Of a DNA stretch of 5,945 bases, positions 4,319 to 5,945 are shown one piece after another (position 1 is the first letter of the stretch; every line of letters starts with the position of its first letter). The DNA comes from CAYXBG01 sp964463145. GTDB taxonomy: Bacteria > Acidobacteriota > UBA6911 > RPQK01 > CBDAPI01. The stretch covers positions 1-5,945 of the forward strand of contig CAYXBG010000098.1 of NCBI GenBank assembly GCA_964463145.1, in the 5' to 3' direction. A program made the translations under genes and the position numbers. The notes under the pieces are model-generated. The model did no database searches. It worked only from the letters and a program-made list of their open reading frames with translations, and was not told where the DNA came from.

Positions 4319-5311
4319 GTGAAATTGTCGAAGAGCATGCACGACCAGTACGAGTCTATTTCTAAGGGTACTGGCCTTTTTGATCCCAAGGACCGTGGAG
4401 TAGTCTGGGTCAGAGGCTCAGATAGAGTCAGCTTCCTTCACGCTATGATCAGTAACGATGTTAAGGAACTGGAAATAGGGCAGGGACGGTATGGATTGTT
4501 CTTAAGCCATACTGGCCGCATTCTTTGCGACTTTGACTTCTACAAATTAGATGCCGGAATTCTGATAGATATCGATGTGTCTCTCCTAAACGACTTACTA
4601 GAAGGTCTCGGAAGATTCATTATCATGGAGGATGTCGTGTTGGAGAATGCCACTGTAAACTGGCAGCGATTGTCTCTTCAGGGACCCACCGCGGAGGAGA
4701 TCGTGGAGGATCTCCTGGAGGTGGAGGCTCCTAATAGAGAGTTTGAGGTGAAGTCAGTCCAAAACGATCTTTTCTTAATCAATCGGCCTAGTCTAGCGAA
4801 GGTTGGGTACCATCTTCTGATACACCCGGATTCCGCAGAGAAGCTTGTTCAACAGATACTTAGCCAGTATGGATGTCTAGGGGCGGTCCAAATAGAAGAA
4901 CCCGTTCGGGAGATATTGCGTATTGAAATGGGTTTGCCCAGGTTTGGTATAGATATGACTTCAAAGAATCACCCTCTGGAGTCCGGTCTTGAAGAGGCAA
5001 TTAGTCTCACAAAGGGATGCTTTGTTGGCCAGGAAGCTGTTGCAAAGGCTGTTCATCTAGGAGGTGTCCCAAAGAAGTTGGTCAAAATCCTGTTAGAGGG
5101 GTCTGAAGTACCCGTCATAGGCTCGGACCTGTTAATAGAAGGCAACTCGGTTGGCATAGTTACCAGTGCTACCAACTCTATTTTTCACGGTGTTCCGATT
5201 GCCTTGGGATACATCAAGAGAGGGATGGCTAGAGTGGGGCAGAGAGTTCAAGTAGGTACACTCACAGATTCCCAGCAAGCCACAATTGTCACGTCATTTA
5301 AGAGGCTTTGA
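4319..5311 (+). CDS. ygfZ: YgfZ/IBA57 folate-binding Fe-S maturation protein (GcvT-like)
   Basis: A 330-residue cytoplasmic protein of the GcvT-like YgfZ/CAF17/IBA57 family. Members bind tetrahydrofolate and support assembly or repair of [4Fe-4S] enzymes such as MiaB. The diagnostic motif KGCFVGQE is at 232-239 with Cys234, followed by AVAKAVHLGG. The N-terminal folate-binding core reads VRGSDRVSFLHAMISND (31-47), then GQGRYGLFLSHTGRI (54-68). RIEMGLPRFGIDM (201-213) precedes the motif. These features separate it from true glycine-cleavage T protein. The start is the GTG at 4319, preceded by GGAGAGGA; the frame can be extended to a TTG at 4301 (six more residues) with no matching ribosome site. 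The gene follows the UPF0173 gene by 65 bases and converges on rpsD. IscA-type carriers and IBA57 act together in mitochondria, and an iscA-like gene is about 1.5 kb upstream, as is folB, which contributes to the folate cofactor. Confidence 0.9.
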   Translation: MKLSKSMHDQYESISKGTGLFDPKDRGVVWVRGSDRVSFLHAMISNDVKELEIGQGRYGLFLSHTGRILCDFDFYKLDAGILIDIDVSLLNDLLEGLGRFIIMEDVVLENATVNWQRLSLQGPTAEEIVEDLLEVEAPNREFEVKSVQNDLFLINRPSLAKVGYHLLIHPDSAEKLVQQILSQYGCLGAVQIEEPVREILRIEMGLPRFGIDMTSKNHPLESGLEEAISLTKGCFVGQEAVAKAVHLGGVPKKLVKILLEGSEVPVIGSDLLIEGNSVGIVTSATNSIFHGVPIALGYIKRGMARVGQRVQVGTLTDSQQATIVTSFKRL

Positions 5312-5328
5312 ATAAGCCATCATAATCC

Positions 5329-5348
5329 GGGTCATTACCCTTAATTTT
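5329..5348 (+). terminator. Weak candidate terminator after ygfZ
   Basis: GGGT-CATT-ACCC (5329-5340) forms a 4-bp hairpin with a 4-base loop, followed by TTAATTTT. The stem is short and the T-run broken, so it is a marginal intrinsic terminator. It lies in the 64-base gap between convergent ygfZ and rpsD, where a terminator is expected. Confidence 0.3.
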
Positions 5349-5375
5349 CAAGTCAACTTCTTCAGAGCGAATTAA

Positions 5376-5945
5376 CTAAAGACGCTTAGAGTAATATTCT
5401 ATTACAGAGGAAATATCGATGGGCAGGGGTACCGATTCGGGGCCGGGAAGAGAAACCATAGTGGCTGTCAATGTTTCGTCATCGAAACTCAGCCAACCCG
5501 GTCGACTCAAGGATAACTCTAACAGTGAGGTAGTAATGCGGTCCAGCTTTAGGCTTTTATTATGAGGTTGAACGGTATCACCTTCGCTAACTCGAAATGA
5601 GGCGATTGTAACTCGTTTTCCATTGACCAATATATGTCCATGATTCACTAGTTGTCGCGCAGCTGGTATTGTCGGAGCAAATCCGGAACGAAAAACGAAA
5701 TTGTCGAGTCGCCTCTCTAGAAACTCCAACAACTGATCTCCTGCTGCTTTCTGGCCGCGTCTGGCTTCTGCTACCACTCGTCGGAATTGACGCTCTCCCA
5801 GGCCATAGTTAAAACGGAGCTTCTGTTTTTCCTTCAATTGCAGAGCGTAGTCAGAGAACTTGCGACGTCTGGCATTGCCATGTTCGCCAGGAGGATTTTC
5901 CCGTCTTTTTATTGATTTGCGAGAGAGACCGGGTAGATCAAGGCC
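5376..5945 (-). CDS. rpsD: 30S ribosomal protein S4 (5' end outside window)
   Basis: Ribosomal protein S4 is a primary 16S rRNA-binding protein that nucleates 30S assembly and often represses its own operon. The frame is open from the right edge, giving 189 visible residues; about 10-20 N-terminal residues are missing. A TTG at 5837 is only an internal leucine codon. Upstream of it the frame reads LPGLSRK, then NPPGEHG and DYALQLKEKQKLRFNYGLGERQF, the normal S4 N-domain. The S4 RNA-binding domain (RLDNFVFRSGF through PAARQLVNHGHILVNGKRV) and the terminal IEYYSKRL are intact. LPGL-SRK together with EKQKLRFNYGL resembles the cyanobacterial/plastid form, and the visible part has no zinc-binding Cys cluster. 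Its 3' end faces ygfZ, so no rpoA or rplQ follows as it would in the alpha operon of many bacteria. Confidence 0.93.
   Translation of the reverse strand, partial: GLDLPGLSRKSIKRRENPPGEHGNARRRKFSDYALQLKEKQKLRFNYGLGERQFRRVVAEARRGQKAAGDQLLEFLERRLDNFVFRSGFAPTIPAARQLVNHGHILVNGKRVTIASFRVSEGDTVQPHNKSLKLDRITTSLLELSLSRPGWLSFDDETLTATMVSLPGPESVPLPIDISSVIEYYSKRL

Noticed and set aside
5835..5837. TTG as the start of rpsD
   Set aside because: The same frame continues upstream for 36 codons to the window edge with clear S4 sequence, so the TTG is an internal leucine codon.

Overview
This is ordinary chromosomal bacterial DNA of intermediate GC, with eight recognisable genes (one cut by the right edge), the apparent 3' tail of a ninth at the left edge, and short intergenic gaps. 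TTG and GTG start codons recur. The lineage cannot be fixed from this window. The S4 protein at the right edge resembles the cyanobacterial/plastid form, while the small sulfur carrier resembles mycobacterial CysO. I see no insertion sequence, prophage gene, CRISPR array, tRNA or rRNA.

Layout. 1-57: apparent end of an unidentified plus-strand gene. 58-226: gap with candidate promoter and operator elements. 227-1665: a two-gene operon of a CysO/MoaD/ThiS-type sulfur carrier and a MoeZ-type E1-like adenylyltransferase with a rhodanese domain; the two genes overlap by one base (TAGTG). 1649-2293 (minus): a MobA/MocA-like nucleotidyltransferase overlapping the end of moeZ tail to tail. 2294-2475: divergent gap with a good extended -10 promoter for the next gene. 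2476-2802: an A-type iron-sulfur carrier (IscA/HesB). 2932-3297 (minus): dihydroneopterin aldolase FolB. 3298-3536: divergent gap. 3537-4253: a UPF0173 metallo-beta-lactamase-fold hydrolase. 4319-5311: a YgfZ/IBA57-type folate-binding protein. 5376-5945 (minus): ribosomal protein S4, N-terminus outside the window.

How the genes fit together. The theme is sulfur transfer, cofactors and Fe-S maturation. CysO and MoeZ should form a protein-thiocarboxylate sulfur donor for cysteine, molybdopterin or another thio-product. The MocA-like protein would add a nucleotide to molybdopterin. IscA-type carriers and YgfZ/IBA57 proteins act in the same Fe-S maturation step in mitochondria, and YgfZ binds tetrahydrofolate, whose pathway includes FolB. 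This link is inferred from known families and proximity; the genes are not one operon.

No wholly new system is evident. The points most worth a second look are the two residues (His-Tyr) after the Gly-Gly of the sulfur carrier, the IscA/FolB/YgfZ neighbourhood, the S4 type, and several small dyads in the divergent promoter regions.
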